DNA from: JAGTVG01 sp964389805
GTDB lineage: Bacteria > Bacteroidota > Bacteroidia > Cytophagales > Cyclobacteriaceae
DNA: 21,764 nucleotides
Assembly (NCBI GenBank): GCA_964389805.1
Contig: CAYMFU010000185.1
Span: 1-21,764, forward strand
Direction: 5' to 3'
How positions within the stretch are numbered: position 1 is the stretch's first letter; each line of letters starts with the position of its first letter. A program made the position numbers and the translations under genes. Below the pieces are notes generated by a model that worked only from the letters and a program-made list of their open reading frames with translations, did no database searches and was not told where the DNA came from. Shown here in pieces: positions 21,615 through 21,764 of the stretch.

Positions 21615-21764
21615 ATGAATTTCAAACCAAAATTAGTAAGAAAAGGAGGCAGCGAAGCAAAGGTTGGTAATGTCTCAAACTATGAGCCTGTTACAAAATA
21701 CATGACAACCGATCTAATTACATTCAATCCAGAAACAGATATTATTAAGGCAATTGATAGCATG
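21615..21764 (+). CDS. CBS domain-containing protein, N-terminal 50 residues
   Basis: Runs off the right edge after 50 codons. The start MNFKPKLVRKGGSEAKVGN is followed by VTKYMTTDLITFNPETDIIKAIDSM (residues 26-50), the first strand-helix of a CBS domain (typical V.dyMt.dlitf.pd.di..a...m). CBS pairs bind adenosine nucleotides and regulate attached domains; the remainder of the protein is needed to know its role. The short, unstructured N-terminus suggests a stand-alone CBS protein and not a transporter or IMP dehydrogenase. The promoter is at 21517-21547. Confidence 0.85.
   Translation, partial: MNFKPKLVRKGGSEAKVGNVSNYEPVTKYMTTDLITFNPETDIIKAIDSM

Noticed and set aside
21554..21670. 38-codon plus-strand ORF overlapping the start of the CBS gene in another frame
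   Set aside because: Basic, low-complexity product that overlaps the well-supported CBS start; likely chance in the leader.
1..21764. CRISPR arrays, tRNA/rRNA genes, insertion sequences, prophage, toxin-antitoxin or restriction/defence genes
   Set aside because: No spaced direct repeats, T-arm-like GTTCGAATC sequences, transposase or nuclease motifs found by reading; nearly all DNA is explained by housekeeping and envelope genes.

Overview
The window is chromosomal DNA from a low-GC, probably gliding member of the Bacteroidota, most likely a Cytophagales-type bacterium. The evidence is a GldA-GldF-GldG gliding-motility ABC transporter, a ribosomal protein S16 with a long C-terminal tail, lineage-typical families (DUF2141, DUF2807 lipoprotein, DUF4340), and repeated promoter matches to the Bacteroidota pattern TTTG-N19-TAnnTTTG with few Shine-Dalgarno sequences. 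Genus and species cannot be read from the sequence. I see no tRNA, rRNA, CRISPR array, insertion sequence, phage or defence gene.

Layout. 1-1672 (-): first 557 codons of sucA (2-oxoglutarate dehydrogenase E1), running off the left edge. 1914-4679 (+): rpsP-rimM-trmD-rplS, the classic ribosome/tRNA-modification operon, ended by a strong terminator; rpsP carries a very long Glu/Lys/Ala tail with an in-frame 111-bp duplication, and rplS has a likely internal promoter. 4741-5520 (+): dapF, starting just after that terminator. 5528-8782 (-): a small unknown protein and valS. 8947-9926: a 49-residue membrane miniprotein (+), a small secreted basic protein (-) with its own terminator, and about 370 bp without a gene. 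9927-11856: a divergent pair, alpha/beta hydrolase (-) and polyprenyl diphosphate synthase (+). 11882-12589 (-): pirin-family protein.

13151-17432 (-) is a tight run gldA-gldF-gldG-DUF4340, probably continuing into a DUF2141 secreted protein at 12687-13124. An SDR oxidoreductase (17471-18154, -) lies just upstream of gldA. Divergent from it is a PagL/acyloxyacyl-hydrolase-like outer-membrane protein followed after 3 bases by a DUF2807 lipoprotein (18203-20041, +). Both divergent genes appear to start with TTG. 20044-21391 (-): an SGNH/GDSL hydrolase and a secreted unknown protein. 21615-end (+): the first 50 residues of a CBS-domain protein.

Working together: the left half is housekeeping (translation, TCA cycle, lysine/peptidoglycan precursor, isoprenoid quinone side chain). 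The right half is mainly envelope biology (gliding machinery, lipid A/outer-membrane and periplasmic proteins). No clear new multi-gene system stands out. The most unusual items are the enlarged S16 tail, the paired TTG starts, the altered PagL-like active-site motif, the two accessory genes attached to gldAFG, and the undescribed small proteins at 8947-9556.
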